Source: Camarhynchus parvulus (lineage: Eukaryota; Chordata; Aves; Passeriformes; Thraupidae). From it: a DNA stretch of 64,000 bases. Of the stretch, positions 50,366 to 63,529 are shown in pieces. The stretch spans positions 31,059,493 through 31,123,492 of the forward strand of contig NC_044573.1 of assembly GCF_901933205.1 (NCBI RefSeq). Direction: 5' to 3'. The position numbers and the translations under genes were made by a program. The notes beneath the pieces were generated by a model. It saw only the letters and a list, made by a program, of their open reading frames with translations, was not told where the DNA came from and searched no databases. How positions within the stretch are numbered: the first letter of the stretch is position 1; each line of letters starts with the position of its first letter.

Positions 50366-53300
50366 ATTTATGCTATGATTCATGCTTACTCATGTCACGG
50401 TTAGCCTGGGGAAGGGCTTCTGTGATTGCTGTCAGCTGTGTGTCCTCCTGCTCCCACTCACTCGTGACTGGGCCAATTTTAGTCACATCCAACAAAGGGC
50501 TGAAGGGCTTTAACACCCCAGGTTCCTACAGCAGGTCTCCCTGGGATGTGGCCCAAGGGCTGACTGCAGCTCCTGGAGCTTTGGTCTGCCAGCAGCTGCA
50601 AGGAAGCACAAGCTGTCAGGCCTGCCTGGCAGCCACGAGGCAGCAGCTAGCTGGGCAATCCATGTTCGTGCAGCCTTGGGCTCTTGTGTGCTCCTTGGCA
50701 GTAGATGTTGTCTCACGTGCAGTTCATGGAACTACAGTAGCTGAGGGAAGGAGGGAAGTTGAGGGGAAATATGGCTACAGAATCAGAAAGGAACAATACA
50801 ATCCAAAACATTGTAAAACCAGGTGTTGAATTGTGCTGCTCACCTGTTACCTAACTCTTCACTTGCTATCTCTGTACTTCTCAAAAGTTTCTTGGACACC
50901 ACTGTTGCCTCTGCCTCCTTCAGAAGCAAGTTCCACATGTTTGTTATACCATAATATGCAAGTCTTGTGTCATCTCTGATATGCTACCTTTCAAAGCACC
51001 CTTTTCAGTCATATGCAAATGTGGAACTCAGTGAACAGCAAGAGTACCTGCCTCCTTCCTGACAGACTGGACAGAAGTACAAAACAGACATTCACAGTCA
51101 GGAGATTTCTGCTTTGGAGAACTTACTTCTAACTCACTCTCTTCCACATTTCCACTAAAGACAAACAACTAGGGGTGCAGTAGAGCAGAGGACTACTTAA
51201 TATCAGACAGTCAATACAGGTGTGTGCCATCTTTCCACCTTCCTTGCATTTTGACATTCTTTACACAAGTCCTAAGTACAACATGAGCTAATATCTTTAC
51301 AAGCAGTGGTTTCACATAAAATGCAACCCTAATCTCCAATCCCGTCTCTCCAGTACCACTCATATGGACACAATCTGGCCTGGATATTTTTCATACCTGG
51401 AATAAAAATGCCTATTATGGTTCAGCCACTGGGATTACAAATCCTGACTGAGGGGATCAGTGTGTTCTTAAGAAATTCCATCCCTTGGATAGCATGGAAA
51501 CCCAGATGAGGAACACTTCGCTACATGGCAGATCATCCAGTGACTGAAGCAGTGCAGCCATTTGCTGTCAAAGGACAAGCTTTCAGTTTCTTCATCTTTG
51601 TCTCCAAAAGTTTCCAGCATTTGCTAGTGACAGTAGCATGACCATGTGCAGGAGCGTTGATCAACAAGTAGCAGGCAACTAGGTCTGAATGTAATAGCGA
51701 CAGGTAACTCTCAATTTCTCCTCTGAATGATTGCTCCCAGCCCATGGTTCTTCAGCTTGAATTTGTATAAATGACCTACAAGTCTTTCTTCCAAATACTG
51801 CTGGTACTTGCTGCAGCTTTACACACTGGTTTTTGGGGAAGGGGATGATGACACGCCGTAAACTTTTGATAAAGTTTCTCTGACAAAAAGATCATTCAAT
51901 AAGGAACTCTTACTGTCTTTGATTTAGGACCGGTCCTCTGAGAAGCAAGTCTGTCAGGAATAGGACTATGCCTTGCCTTGCTGGGTGGTGAAAACCTTTA
52001 GGGATTATCTAATTTGTTAATGCCTCTCAACATATTGGAAGCATCTCACAACCTGGGTACATGTGATAGCTTGTTTTATATATGTTCACCTACACAGATA
52101 AACCCTCTGCCCCAAACCATTTTTACAGAACAAAAGGAAATGCCTGAAGCATGACAACAGGGAAAGGTAAGAGGGAAAACAGGGTTTTCAATGCTCTTAG
52201 GAACTGTATCTGGATTTAGACATCTTTTTATTGGATAAATTCACAGAGGAGGTAGAGTAAATCAAATTCAACATCATTAAATGCCCATATCTGTGCTCTG
52301 GGGCAATAGAGTATATGGATCCATGATCTCCTCAGAACATTTACCCAGTGACACACAGGCTTGTCAAGCTCAGCGGAGTATTCATCAGCAGTTAACTCTG
52401 CTGATCAAAGGAACTTCCCCTGCACCTTCACACCTGGCAGAAATGGACAGATACAATTAATTGAAGATGGCTCCATTCACTTTCACGCCAAATCTCTGAA
52501 GGCTGTGATGTACAGTTTCTACATTTCCCTATCATCTGTCCAAGCTGCCAACTCTCAAAGAGTTTGAATTTGTCATTTCATAAATGTGAGACCTTTGGGG
52601 AATATTAATTATTATTGTTATACTTTCCAGCTCTTCTCTGGCTCTTTGTTCTACACAAATATGAACAGTAAAGTTTTGCTGATGCTGCATAAGCCTTCCT
52701 GTGAAGTGAGGGCCTGAACAAAACCAGGCAGGTTATGTAAGGGCAATCCCATCTGGACCAGCACAACACAGGTTGAGAACAGGAAAAATTTACAAGAAGC
52801 TCTCTGGAACTGTAATGTCATTTTCACTGGCATCCTGTTTTTAGCCAAAATGATGATTAATCCTAGAGCTGCTCTTTATTCTGCAGAACCAAAGAGGAGC
52901 AGCAGTGCCACCTCCCACCTTCTACTAACTGGATCACTAGAGACATTTTTCTATTCTAATCATCAAATTTTTCATTCTAATCATCATTCCAGACTGGACT
53001 TTTGCAGTACACAAAACCCATTCAGAAACTGCATTTGATACACAATGCTGGTGTATCTTTTACGAAGAGATTACATTAAAGTTCTGGAACCTCTTTGGGT
53101 TCTTTAGACTTTTTCATAAAGGGAAAAAAATTAGAAACTGTTATCTCATTACTTTTTTTCCCCCATACCTCAGCTGTATTTGAGGAAGTGCTGCATAAAA
53201 CAAAATTTGAACTTGTGAGACATGGAGAAAGTTGTTCTCTCAGAAAGATACAGGACACTTGTGTTGTCTTCTATCACAGCTCAAATGTCACAATACTCAA

Positions 53301-56300
53301 ACTATATGCTTTTTTTGGGAGGGCCCACCTTTCTTGTCAGAGTTTGAAATATTGATGTTGTAAATCACTCTAGAAAGTAACTAATGAACAGTATGCAATA
53401 ATGGCTTAAAATAAATAAACTACCTTTTCTTCCTTAAGAGAAAGTCTTAGAAATGCATTTAATAATGCAATATAAAAAGGAATAAGAACTATGAAAATTA
53501 AATGCTACTTTTGTCCTTTTTTTTTCGTTTTCTCTCTTTTGTTTTTTAAACTTCTGTGCTATTACAGATGGTTGTTGGGGTAAAACCATCACATAGATAA
53601 CTTCAGGTCTGTATTACTATAAAAATGTAGAATTAGACAGCTGGGTCCAAATCCTTTCCATCACTGGCTGAGAATATTCCATGGCAGTCCCTGTGTCAGA
53701 CAATATGTCTCTTACTGAGAGACTGGGAAGCTCAAACCATCAGTCTGTAAGGTACACCAAGATTCCTAGATAAAAGTTGTCGGAAAAAAAGATTTTGAAA
53801 TATTATTATTTTCCTTGGAGAGAATACAACTAAAACTAGGAGACAGCAAGTTAAGGTTGGATTTCTTAGACTTAAATACCAATTTTAACTTGCATCTCCA
53901 TGTGTGCTGTCTCTAAATCAGGCAACAGAGTTAACTGCACACATCATGTAAAGCTCACTGAGGCGCAGGGAACTGCTCATTGCTCTCACACAAGAGATTC
54001 CTACCAGTAACACTGCTCTGGTGAGGTTCCCAAAGTTCAAAATACATTTCTTAAAAGAGCAAGTTAATATTTAGGCTGCACCCAGCAAACTTAAGAAAGC
54101 CAAGCAGGCTTTCTGTGCTGAAAGTATTGCCTGTTGCTGCTCCAGAAGGGAAGGGAGGGAGCTGCTGTGTGGGAGGAAAGAGCATGGGAAAAGTATCCAC
54201 TGGATGAAGATCTGGAGCTTCCTATCCCCTCTTTGGATCAGGCTGCAGCCTCCACCCCTCCAAACACAGGCAGGAATTTTGAGGAGTTCCTTACATCTTT
54301 CCCAAACAAGAAAGTGCTTTGAAGATCCTGATGCTCACCCTGTGTTAAACCACTGCCTTTTTTTATGGCCCTTCAACAGCTGCCAGAACACCAGGGCTGA
54401 ATTTCAAAAGTCAACCTCCTTCTCAGCTTCTTCTTCCTTTCCAGTCGCCAATAGAAATCCCTGTCTCATCCCCCATGTCTGCCTCAGCTATGGGCTGAGT
54501 CTTGTAATCCACAGAAGCAAGAGGGTGCGTGAGACATGAGCTTTTAAACAAAACCCTTCCAAGAGGGCTGTTTGCAGAAGAACTTTCCTGCTGTAACTGG
54601 TCCACTTGCAGTATGACCTCTCATAAGACTGCTGCTTTGGAGGTGATTCAGCAATGCCTCATTTCAGTGCAAGCTTGAGAAGAAACAGCTTTAAGAGCTA
54701 GACAGCCTGATAGAGAGGCTCCACATTGCAAAAGCTCACAGAGGGTCATAAAAGTGACATTATCAATTCTTCTTCAAAGGAGGAAATGTCTCAAGGGAAA
54801 AGCAGCCACAGTGTGGTTGCACTTACCATTAACACATTATGCTGCCACAAGAGCAGGTTACAACATCTATTGCTGCAGTTAGTCCTGAGTGAGAGTGAAG
54901 TATGGAGTCACAGGACAAATATTAACACCCGGAGAGGGGCAGCATAACCATTTCCCTCTGCAAAAGCAGCCGCTGCTTGGCTGCATGACCCCAAGCACTT
55001 AGAGCTGACAAAGCCTCACTACACCCGTGGGATTTAGCTGCCATTTCCCTCCAACAGAAAATCCTACATGGGGAAGAGCTTCCTACTTCTAATTTGTTGT
55101 CTGTAGGGAACAAAGACAAATTGCAAACCAGAGCAGCTGTAAGGAAAGGTCACTGTGCTTTGGCTCTCGATAAATTGTGCCGCACCGACATTTCACGCAC
55201 AGCCTACCAGCCATAAGGACACATCCAAACAGTCCTATGTGGGGCCCAAACTCCTTCGTGCCACTTACTGGCTGCAAACTAAATCTCTTCTATTTGCTTG
55301 ACACACCACCTGCACCCCATATGTTAACACTGCTGTCAATATTTCCAATTCCCCATATAACTATTTAATAATAATTAAATAAAAACACAGACTGGTTGCA
55401 GGTTCAGTACTATTTTTAAAAGCCTCCAGAGCCAAGAAAGCACAGCTTACAGTCAGATGCTGCCAAGTGGTTCTTGCATGGTCCTAATGTCTGCCATGTC
55501 CTTGACACACAAATACCACCATGCTCAAAACCCGAAGTAAAATGGTCATATTTTAGAGGCTTTTCCTCTCCATTATCCTCTCTCACTGGGGATGCCTCTG
55601 CAGTAGAAATGATTTTGACAGGCCCAGGCCTTCTATTTACACTTGAAGAACCTGTTTCCTGCTGACAAGGAAGACCCAGGGATTGCAGTGCTGTCCCAGA
55701 TACACGGTATTCAGGTACCTCCAAGTAAAAATGAAATTCAGGCCTAAATGATATTTAGACATCTGACAACAGTGCTGCTTAATCCAGCTGAAGCAGCCTC
55801 TACCCTCAAACCCTTATTCCCACCCTCATCATTCTTCCATCACAGAGACCACAACAGTGTTTATTTACTGCTTAGTGAGTCAGGTAGGGGAAATAATCTG
55901 GCTGAAAAATATACTAGAGAGAAATAACATTATTTTTCCAGCTGGAATCTGCACAGCTAGCAATGCCAACACAAAAGAAGGGACAATACACAGAAATAAA
56001 TGAGCACCAGAGGATGGGAGGGACTGAAAAAGCTAGCACTGAAGTAATACACATCAAATTAGAGCCTCCCTTACAGCCCTGTTAGTTTGCCCTTTAGTCC
56101 TAAATCCACCTGATAAAACAAATCAAAATGAAACAAAAATATTCTAATTAAGAGAAAGATGTAGACTGCACAGAAAGCATTAGAATAAAGACTTGCAATA
56201 GGGCTGTGCACTAGAGGAAACAGCAAGACCATATGAAATCAAAACTTATAAGGAGTAAAAAAAATTGATTAAAATCCATGCTATTTGTATTCTGACAACT

Positions 56301-59249
56301 ACAGTACAGACTACTGAATCTTGGGTTTTCTGTAGTAAATTTAGAAATCTTTTGGAATGGCAAATCAGCTCCTTCCAAAGCACAAGTTTATGCTGGGTCT
56401 CATCACACTCCATATTTCTTGTTCAGCTGGTCGCTGTGGAAACGTTTTTAGAGCGTGCCAGGAGTCACGTAGCATCTACCTGGGGAGCCCCTGCATTAAT
56501 CCGTCACCTTCGTGGGTTTCTCTGAGCCCATTGGCTGGTGGCAAGAAAAAGGAGTCTCTCGCCCCTCCCTGCTCTGAATGAAAGACGCTTCCTCTAAATC
56601 TTGCTACAGGATTTCAGGCTCAATTCAGCTTCTTTGGGGCTTTTGTCACCAAACAAATGTGATGTCTTTGAAAGAAAGATTAACAGTTTGATGAAAGGAT
56701 GCAATGGGCAGCTTTGTTCTAGCCTGCTTCCCCTAGAGCTTTTGGTCACTGTCACTTTCTTACCCACGGGAGAATATCTGTCTGACTCTCAGAGGAGATT
56801 ATGGCCACCTTGTAAGATTTTTCCTCTCCTGGTAACAAAGCACTGGCCACTTTGAGGAGGTGATAATGATGAACAGGGGCTGGATTAGGGGCAAAGAACC
56901 TCACATTGATCTCTGAATTCTGAGAAAACACAAAGGAGTCGATGCTGGGATTCAAAACCCACCAAATGATTAGAGCACATCCAGTTTACTCTCCTGCAGG
57001 AGGGGCAAGTCCACAAGCCCTGTCAGTCCCCCAGTTGTAATTCTTACCTCATCATCAAATTAGCAAGGCTAGTTAAATAAGCTTGGGATGAGGAACAGAT
57101 GGCACGGATTATAAACTGTTGATGTTTTTGTACTAAACTAGATATGAGTTCTGGACCAAATTACCGGAAGAGTTTACCAGTTTCTGAGAATAATGTCACA
57201 CTGAGCATTTCCACATAGCACAGTGCAGTGCTAATTCTGAACACTAAAGGCTAAGCATCTTTTAATGCCTCTGATAGCCTAGCTATTTCTGCTCATCATA
57301 ACTGCTGTACAAATATACCCAAAGATGAACTGTCCCTTGTCCTTTTCCCTTTACACACTGCCACACACCCCTTCAGCATGCAGATTTGCAACCCATATGA
57401 TATTTGTGTACAGCAAAACAAGATTATGCTAACTGGCTTCTTCCTTTTAAAAGCCCTGTGGCCAAATGGGCAGCAAACAGCAAAGCAAAGCTGCACACAG
57501 GGCTGGCACCAATGCCAATGACGGCACAGGCAGGAGCTGCCACTCCTTGGAGCTCCTTCAGAAACAGATCCCTCCTAGCAAAAGCTGACCTCGTTCTGAC
57601 TTCAGTGACACACAAACTGTTCTAGGATTTCCCCCACGAGTAATTTTTCATCATTCCCTAGAGAAAAGGTTAGGCCAAGGCAGACTGATGTGGTGATAAA
57701 CCTGCAGCTTCTGGTTCTATAAGACTTTACCAGCGTTTCCCATCATTTTAGCAAGAAGTTCATCTCCTTTTTATGTCAAAGGAACCAGGAGCTTAAATAG
57801 AGACAGGGTGGGTCATGATTTCTTTCACTGAGGAGAAAAAAAACCTTTAAATAAAACCGTTTTCAACCCTGGAAAGTTACTACAAAAACTCTGCTTCTGT
57901 CCTCATTCTTTCCCTACAGCAGTCTGGAGGGTGAAGGACTCCACCACAGCTTTCAGTTGATGGGCAGCCCTGTTCCAGTATAAACTCATCCAAGGTCTGA
58001 CTAAACAAGAGCCTGAGGTGATACAGACCCAGGACCCAAAAGCAGTGAATATGCTGCTTCATTACCCATAGACACAAAGCCCAAGGAAAACAGGCCCCTT
58101 TCCACGGCCAGCCTGTCAGAAGCTCTAATACTAGCTGGCCCAGGAGCCCTCCTACCGTGCTGCCACATGAGAGGTTCCAGTCTGATCTTGAACTCCTGAG
58201 CTGGCAGGAGTTTGTAGGAGGGACAGCATCTTGTCTTGCTCGCAGGCAACTTTCTTGGTTCACTGCAGGAATGGCCTTAACAGCCTCTACACATCACTGG
58301 TAAAAATTAAGAGTGACCCTATTTTTGAAGAATGTAGAGGACATGCTTATATATTGTGTATGTCCATTCACATGCATGTGATCTCTAAGGATGCTGAGAA
58401 AGCCATAGAAAAGCTTAGTGACCATTCCAGAAATTGGCTAAGCTTGAAAGGGAGAGAATATCTTCTCTATACCTACAGTTCAGGAGGCCAGTATGCCACA
58501 CGCAGTCTGGAAACTCAGGACATACCTTTTCCTTGATTTGATGCTGCTCTTGGTGATTTTCTTTCTCGTTTTACTTTTTCGTGGTTTCCTTTTCTGTGCT
58601 CAGCACTGACAATGCTGGCACCATAGTGCACCCTGCTGGAAGGCAGCAGCTAAAGTCATCCTGGAATTATTTCTAGGGACGGCCGACTTCAGTTTGAACA
58701 GGGAAATTCAGGTACCAATGCCTTTACTAACAATCCACTAAGCGAGCTACTGGGTTCGATTTTCAGATCAGAAATCCTACGATGTTCTGATGCACACTCA
58801 TCTAGTTTTCTCATTCTCTAACACTGTATTTTAAAGCTTGTTTGTCAAAACTACTTGTATTATTGTCAGGTAACTCCATGGGATTCTGTAGCTCAGTTTC
58901 ACACATTCACCAAGCCTAAGGATCACATCTCCTAATGAGGAATGAGGATAGCTGTGAGCCATGCTAGGTATTTCAGTCTACATTTTCTCTACCTCTTTTT
59001 GTCCTTGCAAACATCAAGTACTGCCTCTCATTTATTATGAGTCTTTTAGTTTGGATTTCAGTGAGACAGCTTGAAAAGCCTTGTCCCCGTGTGGCTCTTG
59101 GCAGGCTAAGGAGTAAAGTGCTCTTGCTCTCGGCTTCCACAGAGCTGGGGAGGTGCTGCTTATTGTTAAGCAATGAAAGGGGAGGGCTCAGGTCACATCT
59201 GTGAAATGTTAGTGGAGAAGGGAGGCTGGGTGAAAGTAGGTGGCCAGCA

Positions 59250-59500
59250 CAGCATAGCACTTCGCTGGATTTTGCAAGGCCACTAGGGAGATAGGCAGCC
59301 ATTTGTCTTAGAGCCCTGATAAAGGGCCCTTGCCTCTGGTGGCTGGCTGGGGGCTGTAAATACCTCTGCAGACACAGACTCTTCAAATGGCTGGAGACCG
59401 AGGCTGATAGGGGATTAATCGCCTTGAAGGGAGGAGGGAGGGGGGAGGGGGATCGAAAGCAAGTTAATTAGCTGTGTTAATGTACAGAGATAAAGCAGGG
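59250..59500. promoter_or_regulatory. Candidate conserved regulatory element
   Basis: Dense transcription-factor-like words are seen: GGGATTAATC (OTX/bicoid-like) at 59411-59420, TTAATTAGC (homeodomain-like) near 59464 and AGATAAAG (GATA-like) near 59488, next to a G-rich run. There is no sustained open frame. It sits in presumed RSPH9 intron 4. Enhancer function is an inference; no alignment was possible. Confidence 0.28.
59429..59451 (+). repeat. G-rich tract with quadruplex potential
   Basis: Four or more runs of three to six G separated by A or GA within 23 bases satisfy the usual G-quadruplex pattern on the + strand. Confidence 0.7.
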
Positions 59501-60539
59501 TCGTGCCTTCTTCCTTCCTGCACCCTGACTTTTGGGACAGCCATGATGGGGCTACCAAAATGGCCCTTGAGAGCAGCCACGGAAACTATCTCCCACTTAG
59601 AAAGGCAGCCCCTCCATCTTCAAGGACCCATTAGGCACCAGCTTTTGCTAAACCGATAAAGACCGTGCTAATGAACCTCAGATGACAGGAGGTTACTGTT
59701 CTAACCGAGGCCACTGCTCAGCAAGCTTACAGAAAAGCTCGTGCTCAAAGTTTTCAGCCAAAGAAATGGCCACAAATCTCTTTGTCTGTAATGCTGTACA
59801 AGGAGTGCTCCAAAACCACTGCACTTTTGGGTGAAGAAAAAGCTACAATCCAAGTGGCTGTCACTTTCTCCACAGTCAAATGGTAAAGGAGCTGGAATGA
59901 TCTTCTGTCTAGGCACTTCTTCTACCCTACCTTCATCTTAAAATGGCAAATAGACAAGACTCACTGTCTCATCCTGTCACTGTATACCCATTTGGACTGA
60001 AGCTATAAAATCCCTCCCAGCAATACAGATCAACAATGGCAGTAAGTCAGGAATCTCCTCAGCCCTCTTTTGGGCCCTCACATATCATAGTTCAGAAAGC
60101 AATGCCAGCTGAAATGAGCTGACTTGCACTTGGAACCCATTGTCACCTTTGAGTTACTGTCACTGACAATGAAGAAGTCCAAGCTGACCATCACCCTCCA
60201 CGGCTGCCATCAAGTTTATGGCCAGGCATGCCAAGAATCTGGACTCCTACAAACCACTGCCCATTAAACTGAAGTCACTTACACATACCTGGGACTATCA
60301 ACTTGTATTTGCATTTGACTGAAACACAGTTCCCAGGAAGACATCCAGCGTGATGTTAAGATACCAAGAGACATAGGCTCATCCATTACCCTTGCTAACT
60401 GGTAATCTTTTCACTCTTAGAAATTGGATCTCATTGTTCATTTTAGTTCTGGATATAATTTTTAGCTGCTGATTCCTGTTATGCCTTTCTCTGCTATAAT
60501 AAATAGTTCTTCAGTACCTAATACTTAAACTCCATGGAG

Positions 60540-61060
60540 TATTTACACAGTGTAATACAGCCATTCTCACAGGCTTTTCCTTGAGATAAACAGATTGAAC
60601 TGTTTATGTCTCTCACCAGCCCTTGAATAATTTTGTGACTCTTTTCTGCAACTCTCCAGTTTTTCAATGTGCAGTAATCCAGTTATGATTCCACTAACAG
60701 TATATGCAAAAGTAAAGTCACCCCCTGTTCCTAGTTGCTACGCCCTTGTTTATGTATCTGCAGATCAAGTTACCCTTTTAAGTCTCAGCATCAGCCTCAG
60801 AGCTGATGTTCAGCGGGTTGTGCCTGGATTTCCTTTCAGAGCCACAGTTTCTAGAATACAATTCCCAAATTCTGACTTACATTCCTTACTTTCCTCATGT
60901 GACTTTGCAGGTATGTACACCAAAATGTACTGTATTTAAGTAAGCCCAGTTTTCCAGATGTCTCTATCCATCCTGCCTTGTCATTATTTGTCTCTCCACC
61001 AACCCTTTACTTTTAGAACATTTATAAATAAGTTGAAGGATATCAATATTGGCACTGGTC
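60540..61060 (-). mobile_element. Possible ancient CR1/L3-like LINE fragment
   Basis: Phrases such as CACCAGCCCTTGAATAATTTTGTGACTCTTTTCTGCAA (from about 60615; only its general form is diagnostic) resemble the antisense 3' half of old CR1/L3 elements, where a TTTTTGTGGCTCTT-like word is typical. The copy is strongly diverged, its borders are vague, and the identification rests on memory of the family. Confidence 0.4.
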
Positions 61061-63517
61061 CCTTTCTGACCTCTCCCAGAAAAACACCCATTCACTGAAT
61101 TCTGAATCACAGCTGCTAAGGAAGATTAAATTTAGGGGAATAATTCTGCAATGCCAGGATTTATTAAAGATTATTATGCCACAAGTCTCCTGAGATAATG
61201 ATTTCAGAAGTAACTGATCTGACTCTGCCTGTTTCATGTTTTTGATCCACAGTAAATGTTGTTTAACTCTACCCTCCCTTAGCAAACAGTCTGAAAACTG
61301 TCTGAAACAGTATTTCATTGTCTTTGCTTGATACAAGTCCATATTCTTTCCAAAAAGAAAACAGAAAAAAATCGAGCTCTTCTGCCCTTCCACATGCTTA
61401 TCAGTCTTTTTACCATCACCATTTAGTGACAGTTTCCAGTACCTTTACTGTGCTTTCTTTTCTTCTCAATATAGTTTAAAAAAATATCTGCCTTACTATT
61501 GTCACAGACTACTCTAGTTATTCTGGCTCCTTTTGTCATTCTCTACTTATTATAAATTCCAATTTATATCAATCATTAATCATTCCAAACCTTCTGCATT
61601 TCTTTTATACGTCTTTTTTTATTCTAATTTCTACTCTTAATCTACAAGTGAACTGTGGTAGGTTTTCAGCCAAAAGCAGCTGTTTACTGACTGGGGGTCA
61701 TGACTTTTGAAGAAAGTCTTCTCATATAAATCCTATTTCCACTCATATCTTTTCCTATCTAGACATGCCTCCCTGCCTACATCAGTTTTTAGCAGTGTTC
61801 TGTTGGTGTCCCTTATCTCCATATCAAAGTGATCTGATTCAGTAATCTGTAACAAACCCTCAGAGTCAAGTTATTGCTTTTCTGAATTGCAATAGTTTGA
61901 AAGTGCCAAAGACCTGAATTCTGCATCCCTTGTCTCACTTCTTTCCAAGCTTTCCATTCTACACTCCTACCTCAGGCTTTCACTCATCCCCTTTCTTTAT
62001 CCTTGCAGAAAGGGGCACAGTCTGATCTGATACCAGGTCACACGGAGATCAACCTTCCCCTCCATTTTCACTTCCCCCATTATTATCAGTGCCTGAAATG
62101 TGTCTATTATTTCATATCTTCACAACATTAAGTCATCAAGTGAAAATGCTGTAGGCATGCTAGGAATTATTGCTATTTCCTTTGCCATTCTATTATCTAC
62201 AAGCAGATGTAAAACTGCCACAGCCCTAGTTCCTGAAATACTATGTCCAGGGTTCCAAACTCCATGCAGCAGAAAGGACAACTCTGGCAATGTGCAAGCA
62301 GCTGAAAGGCCACATCTAATTGTGCATAAAGTTGAGCAGATTGTCTGCTTAGACTAGAGCAAACAAGCTTATCTTTAATGCAGACATATGGCCAGCAAAA
62401 CCTACAGATCCCAGCATGCAACGTTCTGGCCAGCTGGCCATTTGGATCAGGATTAAGCATTACTTGATCTGATACTGTGGTGACAGAAGATCTGTATCAA
62501 AACCCCTCCATGTTCATGCTATTGAGACAAGGTTCTCATTTCCCACTTTCCTCTAGAATAATTTTTAAATGTGCCTTTTTTTTAAAAAAAAAAGCTAAGT
62601 CAGTCACTTGTCTGTGGGAGCTGAGACATCAAGAAATAAAAAAAATGATTAAAGGAGGAGTAGCAACATATTCTGAACTTTTAAAGTGCACAGATAACCT
62701 GACAGACACACAGACAGAATCTGGAACCTGCAAACACCACAGATATCACTGGTAAAGATAAGAATGGCAGATAGTTTTGTTACAAAACTCCAGGTTTTCC
62801 AATTTTGCACTAAACTCTGCTTTTACCATTGTTGCCTTTATTCAACCCAGTTTTAACTTCCTTTCTTCCCACCTCTCAGCTGTCATATAAAATGTTCTCT
62901 CTGCCTCCAACTTTCCATTCTGTAAGACACCTCTGCTCTCCTATAATGACACACCATATATCTCATGACAGTAACCCCCTTGACAGCCATCACAGATGCT
63001 GTCTCCAGTTAATAGAGAAAACTATTCCAACAGGGTTGTTACTTTTAGATAGGTTAAAATCAGCCCTTAATCTCTCAGTTCTGTTCTTTAGGTCTTTTAA
63101 GATGCTAGGGGAATTTAGCCAATGCAGGCTGGGTGCGTCACTCCAATGTCACTTAGTCCCAAATCACTTCTTATGTATTTCTTGAGAAAAGAGACAATTC
63201 TAGCTTCATTCACAATTCTAAATGCAATAAATTTGAGAATTCCTACTTCTGCTTTGACAATAACTGTTCAAGACAGGATCTAACCAGGAAAGGCAAGAAA
63301 AACTTCAGGTCAAAATGAGGGGATTTGCTATAGCTATGAACATGTCAGAAAATAGAAAAAGCACTGTCTACTTTTTCTTTTCTGTCAGGACCAACATGCA
63401 CTGTCAGAGCTCAAGGAACGTAATCTGACAACCAGAGTTTGAGTATCTCACAACCAGGAGTGAATCTGGCAAAGCCATGCTGATAAAATCAGCAGAAAGC
63501 CTGTGTCTGTCCTGGTT

Positions 63518-63529
63518 CCCCCCCCCCCC
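63518..63529. repeat. C12 homopolymer
   Basis: An uninterrupted run of 12 C residues near the right end of the window. Confidence 0.9.

Noticed and set aside
50850..51030. Possible ancient LINE (L3/CR1-like) fragment
   Set aside because: Only vague similarity to words such as AAGTTCCACATGTTT. Without an alignment the call is too weak to list.
55416..55740. Roughly 105-codon - strand open frame (EVPEYRVSG...)
   Set aside because: It starts at TTG, lacks a convincing acceptor and does not match RSPH9 or any family I know.
56752..56955. - strand open frame with protein-like composition
   Set aside because: It looked briefly like a possible RSPH9 exon but shares no conserved peptide and has no matching splice sites in phase.
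57048..57120. - strand segment with a GTAAGA donor and an open frame (AICSSSQAYLTSLANLMMR)
   Set aside because: The upstream acceptor lacks a pyrimidine tract and the peptide matches nothing known to me.
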